Source: Ignavibacteria bacterium
Lineage (GTDB): Bacteria; Bacteroidota; Ignavibacteria; Tepidaquicellales; OLB5
DNA: 64,000 bases
NCBI GenBank assembly: GCA_030835025.1
Contig: JAUQWS010000023.1
Coordinates: 86,458 to 150,457, forward strand
Reading direction: 5' to 3'
Every line of letters starts with the position of its first letter. Position 1 is the first letter of the stretch. The notes below the pieces were generated by a model that was given only the letters and a program-made list of their open reading frames with translations, ran no database searches and was not told where the DNA came from. Both the position numbers and the translations under genes were made by a program. Of the stretch, positions 35,429-44,885 are shown in pieces.

Positions 35429-36963
35429 CTGCTTACATCAACAATTCTTTTTTCAACAACAGAATTTATCGTACCGGCATCTTTGACTGCTTCAATAATT
35501 AGATCCCTGTCAATCCATCCTGTCGGCTTTGGTGTTATTTCAAAACCCGGCTCACCAAAAAACTTCTTAAACTGACCCGTCACATAATTATTTGTTGCAA
35601 TTGTGTAATTGGCGTCATCCTGAATATCCGCTCTGCCAAGATTTATGCTTAAAAGAAAATCCTCACCTCCTGCATCAACTATCCTTGAATCATATGAATA
35701 ACTCAATCCGGATGTATGCAATAATTCAGCTCCCTCGCCTTCTTTTTGCTTTAGGTACCTTATTCTTATATTATTCTTTATGATCTGTTTAAGCTGGCTG
35801 CCTGTAACCGTGAATACCTGTACTTCATTTCCGAATGGGTTTATTTCCCAAATATCACCTATAAGTATATCACCTTTGAAAAGGCTCTTTCTCAATCCAC
35901 CGCCGTTTATGAACGAAATATCAGCCCCTGTCTTCAGTCTGAAAGCGTCAGCTTCAAACTGACCCAAATTGCATTCTTCACTGTAAGATGCCCGCCAGTC
36001 AGATTCAAGCGTACCGATTTTCTTCATAAGCTCCGGCATATACTGCGATATCATATCCTCGACTTTCTTTGCAGCATCTTTATCCGTTACCTCAGGGTTA
36101 AGTATTGTTTCTATGAGCTGTCCTGCAAAGCTAAGAACTGTATCCTTATCCGTATCAATTTTCAGATCAAGCTTACCAAGATTTCTGCCGTATGAGCCTG
36201 CCTGCACAATTGCAACTCCGTTTACATTTACGGGTTTAAATAGTGTTGAGTGTGAGTGTCCGCCTACTATTATATCTATATCACTATAAAACTTAGCGGC
36301 AAGTTCCTTATCAGTATCCAGTCCGGAGTGCGACAGTATTACAATTATGTCAGCATTTTGTGATTTCAGCTCAGTTATGCCTGCTTGTATCACCGAATCA
36401 AGGTTCAGCATAACAAGATCTGTAATATTGGATGGAAGCGAGGTTTCGAAAAGCTCAGGCAGTGTAATGCCGATTATGCCGAACTTAACACCGTTTACCA
36501 CTTTTATCACATGGGGCTTCCCCATTAATGAGTTTTTAGACTGCATGAAAACATTTGCAGAAAGCACGTCGAACTCAGCAAGTTCAAGCGCTGAGTCGAG
36601 CGAATACTGGCTATAATCAAACTCATGATTACCCAATACAAAGGCATCAACGCCGTACATATTCATTAATTCAATTTGTGACCTGCCCCGTGTGAAATTT
36701 GATATAGGCGTACCCTGGAAATCATCTCCTGCATTCAGTACAAGCGAGTTTGGAGTTCTGTATTTTTTCAGATATCCAAGCATACTGCCAACTCCCCCTA
36801 CATCATAGTAGACCTGCTGTCCTGTCGAGTCTTTCTTGGATATCCTATAAGGCTGGTTTCGTGCATGGAAGTCATTCCAGTGGAGAATAGTGACCTCTTT
36901 GATTTCCTGTGCAAACAGGTTAAGTGATAATGTTAAAGCAGTAATAATTAATAGTATTCGCAT
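35425..36963 (-). CDS. UshA-like bifunctional metallophosphatase/5'-nucleotidase
   Basis: 512 residues; signal peptide 1-19 (NLFAQ). The N-terminal calcineurin-like domain has its two-metal ligands: HWNDFH (Asp31, His33), NAGDDFQG (Asp80), GNHEFDY (Asn112, His113), SHSG (His202) and GGHSH (His226, His228). The C-terminal 5'-nucleotidase domain follows (QFEADAFRLKTGADISFINGGGLR, INPFGNEVQVFTVTG). It removes phosphate from extracytoplasmic nucleotides to yield nucleosides. It is divergent from the nucleoside importer operon, with 215 bp between, suggesting shared control. The exact nucleotide preference cannot be read. Confidence 0.93.
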   Translation of the reverse strand: MRILLIITALTLSLNLFAQEIKEVTILHWNDFHARNQPYRISKKDSTGQQVYYDVGGVGSMLGYLKKYRTPNSLVLNAGDDFQGTPISNFTRGRSQIELMNMYGVDAFVLGNHEFDYSQYSLDSALELAEFDVLSANVFMQSKNSLMGKPHVIKVVNGVKFGIIGITLPELFETSLPSNITDLVMLNLDSVIQAGITELKSQNADIIVILSHSGLDTDKELAAKFYSDIDIIVGGHSHSTLFKPVNVNGVAIVQAGSYGRNLGKLDLKIDTDKDTVLSFAGQLIETILNPEVTDKDAAKKVEDMISQYMPELMKKIGTLESDWRASYSEECNLGQFEADAFRLKTGADISFINGGGLRKSLFKGDILIGDIWEINPFGNEVQVFTVTGSQLKQIIKNNIRIRYLKQKEGEGAELLHTSGLSYSYDSRIVDAGGEDFLLSINLGRADIQDDANYTIATNNYVTGQFKKFFGEPGFEITPKPTGWIDRDLIIEAVKDAGTINSVVEKRIVDVSR

Positions 36964-36985
36964 AGCAAAATTTATTAGGAATCTA

Positions 36986-36993
36986 CAAATATA
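36986..36993 (-). promoter_or_regulatory. Possible -7 box TATATTTG for the 5'-nucleotidase gene
   Basis: Minus-strand TATATTTG, 22 bases upstream of the start codon. It matches TAnnTTTG; the upstream -33 element is unclear. Confidence 0.4.
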
Positions 36994-37119
36994 ACACTTG
37001 AGGGTTAAAAGAATGTGAACTTACTTATGCCCTCACTCATAATCCCACTTTCAAAGTAAATTAAGCAAGGATAATCAATCACAATTCTGTAATTCAAAGA
37101 ATCACAGTGTACTTTTCAA

Positions 37120-37150
37120 TTGCACCTCTGGTAAAATTCAAGTAATTTTG
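37120..37150 (+). promoter_or_regulatory. Promoter TTG-N20-TAATTTTG for the nucleoside importer operon
   Basis: TTG (37120-37122), 20 bases, then TAATTTTG (37143-37150), 28 bases before the TTG start. This matches the Bacteroidota primary-sigma pattern and has the same spacing as the promoter at 59023-59053. Confidence 0.55.
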
Positions 37151-37178
37151 ATAAAAATAAGCACTTAACGGGGAAATC

Positions 37179-38189
37179 TTGAAATACAAAATACTGATTC
37201 TTGCGATCACACTTCTTACTTTTTCCTGCGGGAAAAAAGATGAACCACAAAATAATACCGGCAAGCTGAAAGTCGGATTGGTTTTTGATGTTGGCGGAAG
37301 AGGCGATAAGTCATTCAACGATGCTGCTTACCGCGGACTTGAAAAGGCGAAACAGGAGCTCGGGATTGAATTTGAGTATATTGAGCCGGGACCGGGGGCA
37401 GATAGAGAAGCTGCACTCAGGCAATTTTCAAACCGGAAGGATATTTCCGTGATATTCGGCATCGGATTTATTTTTACTGATGAGATAACAAAAATTGCTC
37501 TGGAGTACCCCGACAAGAAATATGCATGTGTTGATTATACAGTTGATCCTGCAAAGACCATTCCGCCAAACCTTGTCGCCCTTGAGTTCAGAGAAGAGGA
37601 AGGTTCATTTTTGGTGGGTGCAATTGCGGGTCTACTGACAAAATCCAACAAAGTCGGTTTCGTTGGCGGAATGGAATCACCCTTAATAAAGAAATTCCAG
37701 GTATCTTATGAGGCTGGTGTTAAGCATGTCAATCCGAAATGTGAAGTACTGATAGGATATGCGGGAGTCACCGGTGATGCATTTAAGAATCCGGGCAAGG
37801 GCAAGGAGCTGGCGCTTGGCCAGTATTCTGAAGGCGTTGATATTATCTATCACGCTTCAGGCGTCACAGGACTCGGAGTTTTTGAAGCAGCACGGGAGGT
37901 GAAGAAGTTTGCAATTGGGGTTGATTCCGACCAAAACGATGAAGCACCTGGAATTGTTATCACAAGTATGATAAAAGTAGTCGATGTATCGGTCTATGAA
38001 ATTATTAAGGAAGTTAAAGATGGTACATTCAAAGGCGGCAGAGTTGAGAACTTCGGGCTTAAATCCAAAGGAGTAGATTATGTTTATTCCGAAAAGAACA
38101 GACACCTGATACCCGATGAAGTTCATAAAAGAGTTGAAACCATCAGGCAGGAAATTATTGAAGGGAAGATAAGCATTCCGGTTAAATAG
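37179..38189 (+). CDS. BMP-family nucleoside-binding lipoprotein
   Basis: 336 residues from TTG (GGGG lies 5 bases before). Signal peptide with lipid site Cys17 (LLTFSC). The body is the PnrA/TmpC/Med family of periplasmic-binding folds: VGLVFDVGGRGDKSFNDAAYRGLEKA (short motif GDKSFND), IFGIGFIFTDEI, KKYACVDY, GFVGGMESPLI and IYHASGVTGLGVFEAA. Members bind purine nucleosides and deliver them to an ABC importer. The ATPase and two permease genes follow directly, giving a complete system. Confidence 0.92.
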   Translation: MKYKILILAITLLTFSCGKKDEPQNNTGKLKVGLVFDVGGRGDKSFNDAAYRGLEKAKQELGIEFEYIEPGPGADREAALRQFSNRKDISVIFGIGFIFTDEITKIALEYPDKKYACVDYTVDPAKTIPPNLVALEFREEEGSFLVGAIAGLLTKSNKVGFVGGMESPLIKKFQVSYEAGVKHVNPKCEVLIGYAGVTGDAFKNPGKGKELALGQYSEGVDIIYHASGVTGLGVFEAAREVKKFAIGVDSDQNDEAPGIVITSMIKVVDVSVYEIIKEVKDGTFKGGRVENFGLKSKGVDYVYSEKNRHLIPDEVHKRVETIRQEIIEGKISIPVK

Positions 38190-38321
38190 ATTTCAAATGT
38201 CAAATTCAAAATGTCAAATTGATTTTACTCTTTCTATCAGCTCTTATAATATCCGGTATTTTGGCTTTGACATTTGGGATTCTTGGCTCAAGCATGAAGT
38301 AATCACAATAACGAAAATTAT
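38190..38321. other. Spacer with CAAATGTCAAA repeats
   Basis: TCAAATGTCAAA and CAAAATGTCAAA near 38192-38218, and the reverse form TTTGACATTTG near 38266-38276, lie between the binding-protein and ATPase genes. The same motif occurs at 31707-31735. The arms could fold, which might lower expression of the downstream transporter genes relative to the binding protein. Confidence 0.45.
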
Positions 38322-39830
38322 ATGAGCCAGGAGCCGGCAATTGTGATGGAAGGCATCACCAGAATATTTGGTGAAGATTTCAAAGCAAATGATTCCATAG
38401 ATTTCAGAGTTCGAAAAGGGACTATACACGCACTGGTTGGCGAAAATGGTGCAGGTAAATCTACACTTATGAATATTCTGTACGGGTTGCTCTCCCCCAC
38501 CTATGGTACAATTAGAATAAACGGTCTCGAAAAAAACATTAATTCCCCCCGCGAAGCAATTTCACTTGGCATTGGCATGGTCCATCAGCATTTCATGCTT
38601 ATTGAGACTCTTACTGTACTTGAAAACATAATATTAGGTGATGAAAGTACAGGGCCCTTTGGGAGGCTGGATCTAAGCAAAGCCGCAGAGAAAGTTTCTG
38701 CTCTTCTCAAAAGCTTCAGAATTTCAATTGACCTGAATGAAAAAGTTGAAAATCTGGCAGTTGGAGTTCAGCAGAAAGTGGAAATACTGAAAGTCCTGTA
38801 CAGGAATGCTGATATTCTGATACTTGATGAACCAACGGCGGTACTTACTCCCCAGGAAACAGACGTGCTTTTTGATACTCTTGAGGAACTAAAATCGATC
38901 GGTAAAACAATTATCCTTATTTCTCACAAACTATTGGAAGTGCTTTCAGTAAGTGATTACATAACAGTCTTGAGGCACGGCAAAGTGACCGGAAACCTTA
39001 AAACGTCCGAAACTTCAAAAGAAGAGATTTCAGTCTTGATAACCGGCGATGAATTCAAAGATTCACTGCAACAGGAATTCAGAAGTGCAGGTGAAATTGT
39101 GCTTGAAGTTAAGGGACTATCGGTACTTAATGATAAGAAGTTTGAAACTGTTAAAAGTGTTTCATTTGAACTTAGGGCCGGAGAAATACTCGGGATAGCA
39201 GGTGTTGAAGGCAACGGACAAAGTGAGCTTATTGAAGCTATTTGCGGGCTTAGGCAAATGAGTTCAGGCAGTATTAAGATTGACGGTCAATCAATTCAAA
39301 ACACAACTCCGGTATCACTCATACCTTCCGATAAGCTTAAGTTTGCGATGGTGAAAGAATACGATATAACAGGGAACATACTATTGGGAAGACAAAACGA
39401 AGAACAGTTTTCAAAGGCATTGGCTATTAATTATGACAGGCTCAGGAGATTCTCAGAACAGCTCATTGAAGAATATGATATCAGGCCGTCAGATCCGGAT
39501 ATCAAAATCGGGTCACTATCCGGGGGCAATCAACAGAAGGTTGTGGCAGCAAGAGAGCTTTCGAAAAATGCTTCATTAATTGTAGCAGCACATCCAACAA
39601 GGGGGCTTGATATAAAGGCTTCTGCATTTGTGCATGGAACTTTACTGAAGCAAAAGACTAAAGCAGTACTGCTTGTCTCATCTGATCTGAACGAACTCCT
39701 TAAACTTTCAAACCGAATTGCGGTAATTTATAACGGGAAAATAACAGGACTTTTTGAAACTAATGAAACAAATGAAAAAGAATTAGGGATGTATATGACG
39801 GGAATGAGAACCATGAACAATGAACTTTGA
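38322..39830 (+). CDS. Nucleoside ABC importer, double ATPase subunit
   Basis: 502 residues, two ABC cassettes in one chain as in RbsA/YufO. First cassette: Walker A GENGAGKST, Q-loop HQHFMLIETLTV, degenerate signature LAVGVQQKVEI, Walker B ILILDEPTAVLT. Second: altered Walker A GVEGNGQSE, signature LSGGNQQKV and LIVAAHPTRGLD, the form typical of BMP-linked nucleoside importers. It powers uptake at the cytoplasmic membrane. One intact and one altered ATP site is normal for this family. The first permease gene follows after 46 bp. Confidence 0.93.
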   Translation: MSQEPAIVMEGITRIFGEDFKANDSIDFRVRKGTIHALVGENGAGKSTLMNILYGLLSPTYGTIRINGLEKNINSPREAISLGIGMVHQHFMLIETLTVLENIILGDESTGPFGRLDLSKAAEKVSALLKSFRISIDLNEKVENLAVGVQQKVEILKVLYRNADILILDEPTAVLTPQETDVLFDTLEELKSIGKTIILISHKLLEVLSVSDYITVLRHGKVTGNLKTSETSKEEISVLITGDEFKDSLQQEFRSAGEIVLEVKGLSVLNDKKFETVKSVSFELRAGEILGIAGVEGNGQSELIEAICGLRQMSSGSIKIDGQSIQNTTPVSLIPSDKLKFAMVKEYDITGNILLGRQNEEQFSKALAINYDRLRRFSEQLIEEYDIRPSDPDIKIGSLSGGNQQKVVAARELSKNASLIVAAHPTRGLDIKASAFVHGTLLKQKTKAVLLVSSDLNELLKLSNRIAVIYNGKITGLFETNETNEKELGMYMTGMRTMNNEL

Positions 39831-39876
39831 ACTAAGTGCAATGAAATTTTGACTATCTGTAATCATAAAATACTGA

Positions 39877-40938
39877 ATGCCACATTGGAACAAATATCTT
39901 AACTTATCAGCCGGACCGCTTCTTTCAATTATCGTAGCGATGTTGATAGGTGCTGTTTTTATTCTGGCAATTGGTCACAATCCCCTTGATGTATATTATT
40001 TGCTTTTTTCTGAAACGCTTGGCAATAGTTATGGTATTGGTCAGGTACTGTTCAAGGCCACTCCCCTTATTTTTACGGGACTCTCAGTCGCAATTGCATT
40101 TAAAGCCGGGCTTTTTAACATTGGGGCAGAGGGCCAGCTAAATATCGGAGCATTTGCTTCGGCGTGGGCGGGATTTACTTTTGTCTCATTGCCCTGGTAT
40201 CTATTGATCCCGCTGAGTATTCTTGCAGCTTTTGCTGCCGGTGCATTTTGGGCTTCAATTGCAGGAGCGCTCAAGGCAAAGTTCGGCTCTCATGAGGTTA
40301 TCAACACAATCATGCTGAATTTCATCGCTCTGGCACTCGTGAGCTATCTGGTGAATAATGTTTATCTTGTCCCCGCAACAATTCACACGCCCGGGATATC
40401 TCCCAATGCAGTTCTTGCCAGATTTGATATTATCACGGGACTATTCAAAGGCTCGCCGTTCAACATAAGTTTCCTAATCGCGCTGGCAGCCTGCATATTT
40501 ATGTTTTACCTTATCAAGATAACTCCCCTTGGTTATGAAATTACTACACTTGGATTCAACAGAAACGCGGCACGATACGCTAAGATGAATATCAGCAGGC
40601 TGACAGTGGCAGGGTTGGCACTTGCAGGAGGATTTGCGGGACTTGGCGGAATGAATTTTGTGAACGGGTACAAACATTACTTCGAAATTGGTTTTTCTGA
40701 AAATGCCGGATATGTTGGAATTGCAGTCGCACTGATCGCAAGAAATAACCCGTTTGCTGTAATAGCAGTGGCAATTTTTTTCGGAGTACTTGAATATGGC
40801 GGATTGACTATCAATACAATGGTTCCTAAAGAAATTGTTACAATACTTCAGGGACTCATAATATTGCTTGTAATTTCACTTTCTTATTTGTTTGATAAGA
40901 AGAATTTCAGAATTAAACATTCCCCTGCAATTGGATGA
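39877..40938 (+). CDS. Nucleoside ABC importer, permease subunit 1
   Basis: 353 residues with about ten membrane helices. It belongs to the BPD_transp_2 family (YufP-like): AFKAGLFNIGAEGQLNIGA and FGSHEVINTIMLNFIA are characteristic, and GFNRNAARYAKMNI is the coupling helix region. It forms half of the transmembrane channel with the next gene product. The start ATG (MPHWNKYLNLSAGPLLSI) lies 46 bp after the ATPase stop. The end overlaps the second permease gene by eight bases. Confidence 0.92.
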   Translation: MPHWNKYLNLSAGPLLSIIVAMLIGAVFILAIGHNPLDVYYLLFSETLGNSYGIGQVLFKATPLIFTGLSVAIAFKAGLFNIGAEGQLNIGAFASAWAGFTFVSLPWYLLIPLSILAAFAAGAFWASIAGALKAKFGSHEVINTIMLNFIALALVSYLVNNVYLVPATIHTPGISPNAVLARFDIITGLFKGSPFNISFLIALAACIFMFYLIKITPLGYEITTLGFNRNAARYAKMNISRLTVAGLALAGGFAGLGGMNFVNGYKHYFEIGFSENAGYVGIAVALIARNNPFAVIAVAIFFGVLEYGGLTINTMVPKEIVTILQGLIILLVISLSYLFDKKNFRIKHSPAIG

Positions 40939-41806
40939 AATATTCGTAATAGCATTCACTTTCCAGACGTTGAGGATAACGATTCCTTACCTGCTGCCTT
41001 CTATTGGGGGTGTTTATTCTGAAAAAGGCGGTGTGGTTAATATTGCACTTGAAGGCATTCTCCTGATGGGCGCTTTTTTTACCACGCTTGGTACACACAT
41101 TTCAGGTAACATATACACCGGACTTTTGTTTGGAATGGCTGCCGGATTATTAACAGCACTCATACATGCCTACATAACAATTACACTGAAGTCAAATCAA
41201 ATAGTATCAGGCATTGCGCTTAATATTCTTGCTTTGGGTTTGACAAAATTCCTGTGCAAAATTGTATTCAACAGTTCGAGCAATTCCGCCCGTATCATCG
41301 GACTTGAAACACTTGACCTGCCTTTCAATCCGTTCCTTCTGGTCTGTTTGATCGTACTGGGAGTATCATATTATTCCATTTACAAAACAAGGTTTGGATT
41401 GAGATTAAGAGCTGTTGGCGAGAACCCAGAAGCTGCTGATTCTTTAGGCATTTGCGTAAGCAGAATGCGTTACGCTGGAGTTTTGATCAGCGGATTGCTT
41501 GGGGGGCTTGGCAGCGCGTGGCTGGCGTTTAACCAGCATAGCTATACAGACGGAATGACTGCAGGCAGGGGTTATATAGCACTGGCGGCGATGATAATAG
41601 GCAAATGGAATCCGCTTGGCGCTGCAGCAGCGTGTTTGCTCTTTGGACTTGCCGAAAGCTTCACTCTGCAGTTTCAGGATTCCGCAATTCCCACACAGTT
41701 CATTCAGATGCTGCCTTATGTTCTGACCATAATTGTACTTGCCGGATTCATCGGCAAAGCAACTCCCCCGGCCGCCGATGGCATCCCGTTTGAAAAGAAA
41801 GACTGA
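40931..41806 (+). CDS. Nucleoside ABC importer, permease subunit 2
   Basis: 291 residues from the TTG at 40931, chosen because LDEIFVIAFTFQTLRITIPYLLPSIGG matches the usual YufQ-like beginning; a TTG at 40892 would add 13 residues inside the first permease gene. About nine membrane helices. Family motifs are SEKGGVVNIALEGILLMGAF, LKSNQIVSGIALNILA and RAVGENPEAADSLG (coupling helix). It pairs with permease 1. It ends the four-gene importer unit 68 bp before the flippase gene; I see no clear terminator in between. Confidence 0.92.
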   Translation: MDEIFVIAFTFQTLRITIPYLLPSIGGVYSEKGGVVNIALEGILLMGAFFTTLGTHISGNIYTGLLFGMAAGLLTALIHAYITITLKSNQIVSGIALNILALGLTKFLCKIVFNSSSNSARIIGLETLDLPFNPFLLVCLIVLGVSYYSIYKTRFGLRLRAVGENPEAADSLGICVSRMRYAGVLISGLLGGLGSAWLAFNQHSYTDGMTAGRGYIALAAMIIGKWNPLGAAAACLLFGLAESFTLQFQDSAIPTQFIQMLPYVLTIIVLAGFIGKATPPAADGIPFEKKD

Positions 41807-41874
41807 ACACTCTCACATTAACAGGCATTCCCTTTATTCTTTAAAAATCATTAAAACATCGTTAATTTTATAAG

Positions 41875-43119
41875 TTGAAACCGGCACCGGGGAAATATCT
41901 AAGTATTGTGAAGCACAGCAAGTATGTGCTTCTGCTTAATATTTCAGATAAGCTGTTTTCATTCATTATCCTTCTAATGCTGGCAAGGGCTTTTCCCGCA
42001 GAAATTTACGGCTCTTTGGTTACTCTTTTAACGATGATGGCCGTCATCATTGCCATTTTTGACCTTGGATTACCGATATTCCTGCAAAGGGAGGTCTCTA
42101 TAGATCCTTTGAACGCAAACGTAATTTTTAGTAAGGTCCTTACGACCGGATTGCTTTTGTTCACTCTCTATTTGTCTGCCGGATTTGCACTGCTCAAACT
42201 GCTTTATCCGGCTTTACCTGTTATTTTGTTTTTTCTGGTTGCCCTGATGATGTATACCTCTTCACTGGTTTCGCTATGCAATAAAGTACTTTCGGGTTTG
42301 GATGATTTCAAAAGCCAGTTTATTACATTTGCCGTTCCAAGATTGTTAATAATTGTCATGTTCGTAATTGGCATATATGCACTGGAAACTTCACTGAACC
42401 GGTTATTGCTCATCTTTGCAGCAGGTGTTTTACTGAATCTTATATGGGTATTAAATAGACTCAAAAAAGCTAATGTCTATTTTTCATTCAGGCATTTTAC
42501 CTTTCAAAGCGCATATGCCGTGATAAAGCTTTCAATCCCGCTCGGACTTGCAGTGATATTCAATTTCATGTACGATAAGATCGATGTTCTTCTTATTTCA
42601 AAGATGACTGATTTTGAGCAGGTAGCCTATTACAATGTTGGCTATGGACTCTTCAAATCGTCCTCAATAGCATTCTCGTTTCTGCTCGTACCCGCACTGA
42701 CAAAAGTTGCTTCAATAAAGGACTCAAAGCAAGATATCATTGAATTCTTCCGCGAATATTTCTTTGTGATCTCAATAATTTGCGCGATAGTGACTGCCGC
42801 TTTATACTTTAGTTCACAGCCTTTGATCGGATTATTATACTCTCATAAATTCGTGAGTTCGGTTCCGGTACTGCAGATACTTGCTTTTGGGATACCCGCT
42901 ATGGGGCTTAATAACCTAACTGGTGTAACATTGAATGGAATGGGTTATTTTAAAGTTGTAATGTATATTACGTTATATGCACTTATTTTCAATGTGGTTT
43001 TGAACATAGCGTTTATTCCGGCTTTCGGAATAACAGCTCCAAGCGTATTAACTGTTGTTACTGAGTATTTCATATTGATAACGGAATTTTACTATCTTAA
43101 AAAAATATTAACGGCCTGA
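41875..43119 (+). CDS. Polysaccharide flippase (Wzx/MOP superfamily)
   Basis: 414 residues from TTG, with about 12 membrane helices and the pattern of O-antigen/teichoic flippases: YVLLLNISDKLFSFIILLMLARAFPAEIYGSL at the start, GLPIFLQREVS after helix 2, and YDKIDVLLISKMTDFEQVAYYNVGYGLF in the middle. It would move lipid-linked glycans across the inner membrane. It is the first gene of a tightly packed glycan cluster, most junctions being overlaps or gaps under 20 bp. Specificity is unknown. Confidence 0.88.
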   Translation: MKPAPGKYLSIVKHSKYVLLLNISDKLFSFIILLMLARAFPAEIYGSLVTLLTMMAVIIAIFDLGLPIFLQREVSIDPLNANVIFSKVLTTGLLLFTLYLSAGFALLKLLYPALPVILFFLVALMMYTSSLVSLCNKVLSGLDDFKSQFITFAVPRLLIIVMFVIGIYALETSLNRLLLIFAAGVLLNLIWVLNRLKKANVYFSFRHFTFQSAYAVIKLSIPLGLAVIFNFMYDKIDVLLISKMTDFEQVAYYNVGYGLFKSSSIAFSFLLVPALTKVASIKDSKQDIIEFFREYFFVISIICAIVTAALYFSSQPLIGLLYSHKFVSSVPVLQILAFGIPAMGLNNLTGVTLNGMGYFKVVMYITLYALIFNVVLNIAFIPAFGITAPSVLTVVTEYFILITEFYYLKKILTA

Positions 43120-43120
43120 A

Positions 43121-43786
43121 TTGGGTACATCGAACTGGCAGAATATTTCATATAACGTTGAGCTTGTCAGAAAGCTGAATCCGGGATCAATTCTTGATGT
43201 GGGAGTCGGTTTCGGGAGATGGGGAATCCTTTTCAGGGAATTTTTGGAAATATGGGAACACTCCAGATACGATGGTAATTGGGAAAGGGTCATTGAAGGA
43301 GTTGAAATTTTCCCCGGTTATATAAAAGACTACCATAATCATTTTTATGACAAAATCTATCCGGAAAGCGCGATATCATATTTAACAAATACACAGAAAC
43401 ATTATGACCTTATCAACTTTGGGGATGTAATTGAGCATATGACAAAAGATGAAGGTGAAAAAGCTATCACACTTGCACTTGAAAGATCTGAATATGTACT
43501 GATAAATATTCCGATCGGGAAGCACTGGAAGCAGGAAGCTGCAGGCGATAATCCGTACGAAGCTCACTGTAGCATTTGGTATAACAACGATTTCACAAAG
43601 TATAAGCATCATAAAATAAAGAGCTTTAGTGACCTCACACTGCGCAATTTCAGTGTTGTACTCCTTTCGAATCACAGGATAAAGTATGATAACAGATTCG
43701 GCAAGTTTTTCTTCATCAAAAATGTATTGAAACATAAGCTTGGACTAAAAAAGTTGATCGAAAGCTTTGAATCAAAGAAAAAATGA
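43121..43786 (+). CDS. SAM-dependent methyltransferase in glycan cluster
   Basis: 221 residues from TTG, one base after the flippase stop. Motif I is ILDVGVGFGRWGILFRE (24-40), followed by an acidic strand end (GVEIFPGYI) and INFGDVIEHM as the post-motif. It is a class I Rossmann-fold methyltransferase of the kind often placed in polysaccharide loci. It could methylate a sugar or lipid carrier; the acceptor is not visible. The next gene overlaps its end by 20 bases. Confidence 0.8.
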   Translation: MGTSNWQNISYNVELVRKLNPGSILDVGVGFGRWGILFREFLEIWEHSRYDGNWERVIEGVEIFPGYIKDYHNHFYDKIYPESAISYLTNTQKHYDLINFGDVIEHMTKDEGEKAITLALERSEYVLINIPIGKHWKQEAAGDNPYEAHCSIWYNNDFTKYKHHKIKSFSDLTLRNFSVVLLSNHRIKYDNRFGKFFFIKNVLKHKLGLKKLIESFESKKK

Positions 43787-44885
43787 AATAAGTGTTGCAT
43801 ACATTGGCAGATTGAACCCGGATGAAATACTTTCCGGCCCGGAAAAAACTGCGAAAAGAATTTTTGCAGAGCATTCTAAAAATCACAAATCAACTTTCCT
43901 TCAGTATTATTTCGACGGGCGTAAATATGGTCTCTGGAAGAAGCTTTGGGGTAAGGAAACTCAGCAAGTTGATAGAAATGCTTCGATCATTACAACCGGC
44001 TTATTCAGGTTATACGGAATACTTAAGGAGCTGAAGCCTGATATAATCCACATAATCACTTTCGAAAGATTCGCAGTAGCGGCTCTGTTGTATGCTAAAA
44101 TGAACAGTGTCAAAGTGATATATAATGAACACGGAGTGATTACTCATGAGAACCTGAAGCTGAAGAATGTTAAGATGAGCCACAGATTGAAAGATAAGTT
44201 TTGCGAAAAAAGATTTCTCACTTCAGCCGATAAGCTTGTCTTCCCTTCGGAAACGGCGCTGGATACAGCAGAATCATATTTTAGAGTAGATGAGACAAAA
44301 GCGGTGATTTTGCCTAATGGAATTGATGAACACTTTAAACTCACAGGCAGAAAGCGAATTAGTCAAGGAAAACTGAAGGCAGTATTCATTTACAAGAATG
44401 AATTCAGCCGAACAGGTCTGGAACTGCTTTCAGCATCGCTTTTTGAACTCAAAACTGATCTTGAGCTTTATATCATAAGCGGCGAGGAAATGGAGCTTAA
44501 ATTGGGAAACAATATCAAGCTGAATTGGGTGAAGTTCATTCCTTGCCAGGAACTTGCTGAATTCTATTGGGATAAGGATATTTTTTTATCATTGAACAGC
44601 TACGATACTTTTTCAATCTCAACTGCAGAGGCAATGGCAAGCGGGCTTATCCCCATAATTACAGAACAAACAGGAATTGAGCGGTATATATGCAGCGGCA
44701 TTAACGGTTTTGTAATTGATGATGGAAATCCGGAATCGTTAAGCACATTGATCGGCGGCATAAGTGAAATGAGCCCGGAAAAGAGACAATCGCTATCTGC
44801 AAGTGCGGCGAGGATATATGAATTGATATCGTGGGAAGAAGTATATCAGATGTATCTGGAGCTTTACAGAGAGGTCCTTGCATGA
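43767..44885 (+). CDS. Glycosyltransferase family 4-like
   Basis: 372 residues from a TTG inside the previous gene. GT-B fold: the N-terminal half has HIITFERFAVAALLYAK and YNEHGVITHENL; the C-terminal donor domain has VLPNGIDEHF and the EX7E-type motif STAEAMASGLIPIITEQTG followed by SGINGFVIDDGN. It would transfer a sugar from a nucleotide donor with retention. The 3' end overlaps the next glycosyltransferase start by four bases (ATGA). Donor and acceptor are unknown. Confidence 0.87.
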   Translation: MNQRKNEISVAYIGRLNPDEILSGPEKTAKRIFAEHSKNHKSTFLQYYFDGRKYGLWKKLWGKETQQVDRNASIITTGLFRLYGILKELKPDIIHIITFERFAVAALLYAKMNSVKVIYNEHGVITHENLKLKNVKMSHRLKDKFCEKRFLTSADKLVFPSETALDTAESYFRVDETKAVILPNGIDEHFKLTGRKRISQGKLKAVFIYKNEFSRTGLELLSASLFELKTDLELYIISGEEMELKLGNNIKLNWVKFIPCQELAEFYWDKDIFLSLNSYDTFSISTAEAMASGLIPIITEQTGIERYICSGINGFVIDDGNPESLSTLIGGISEMSPEKRQSLSASAARIYELISWEEVYQMYLELYREVLA

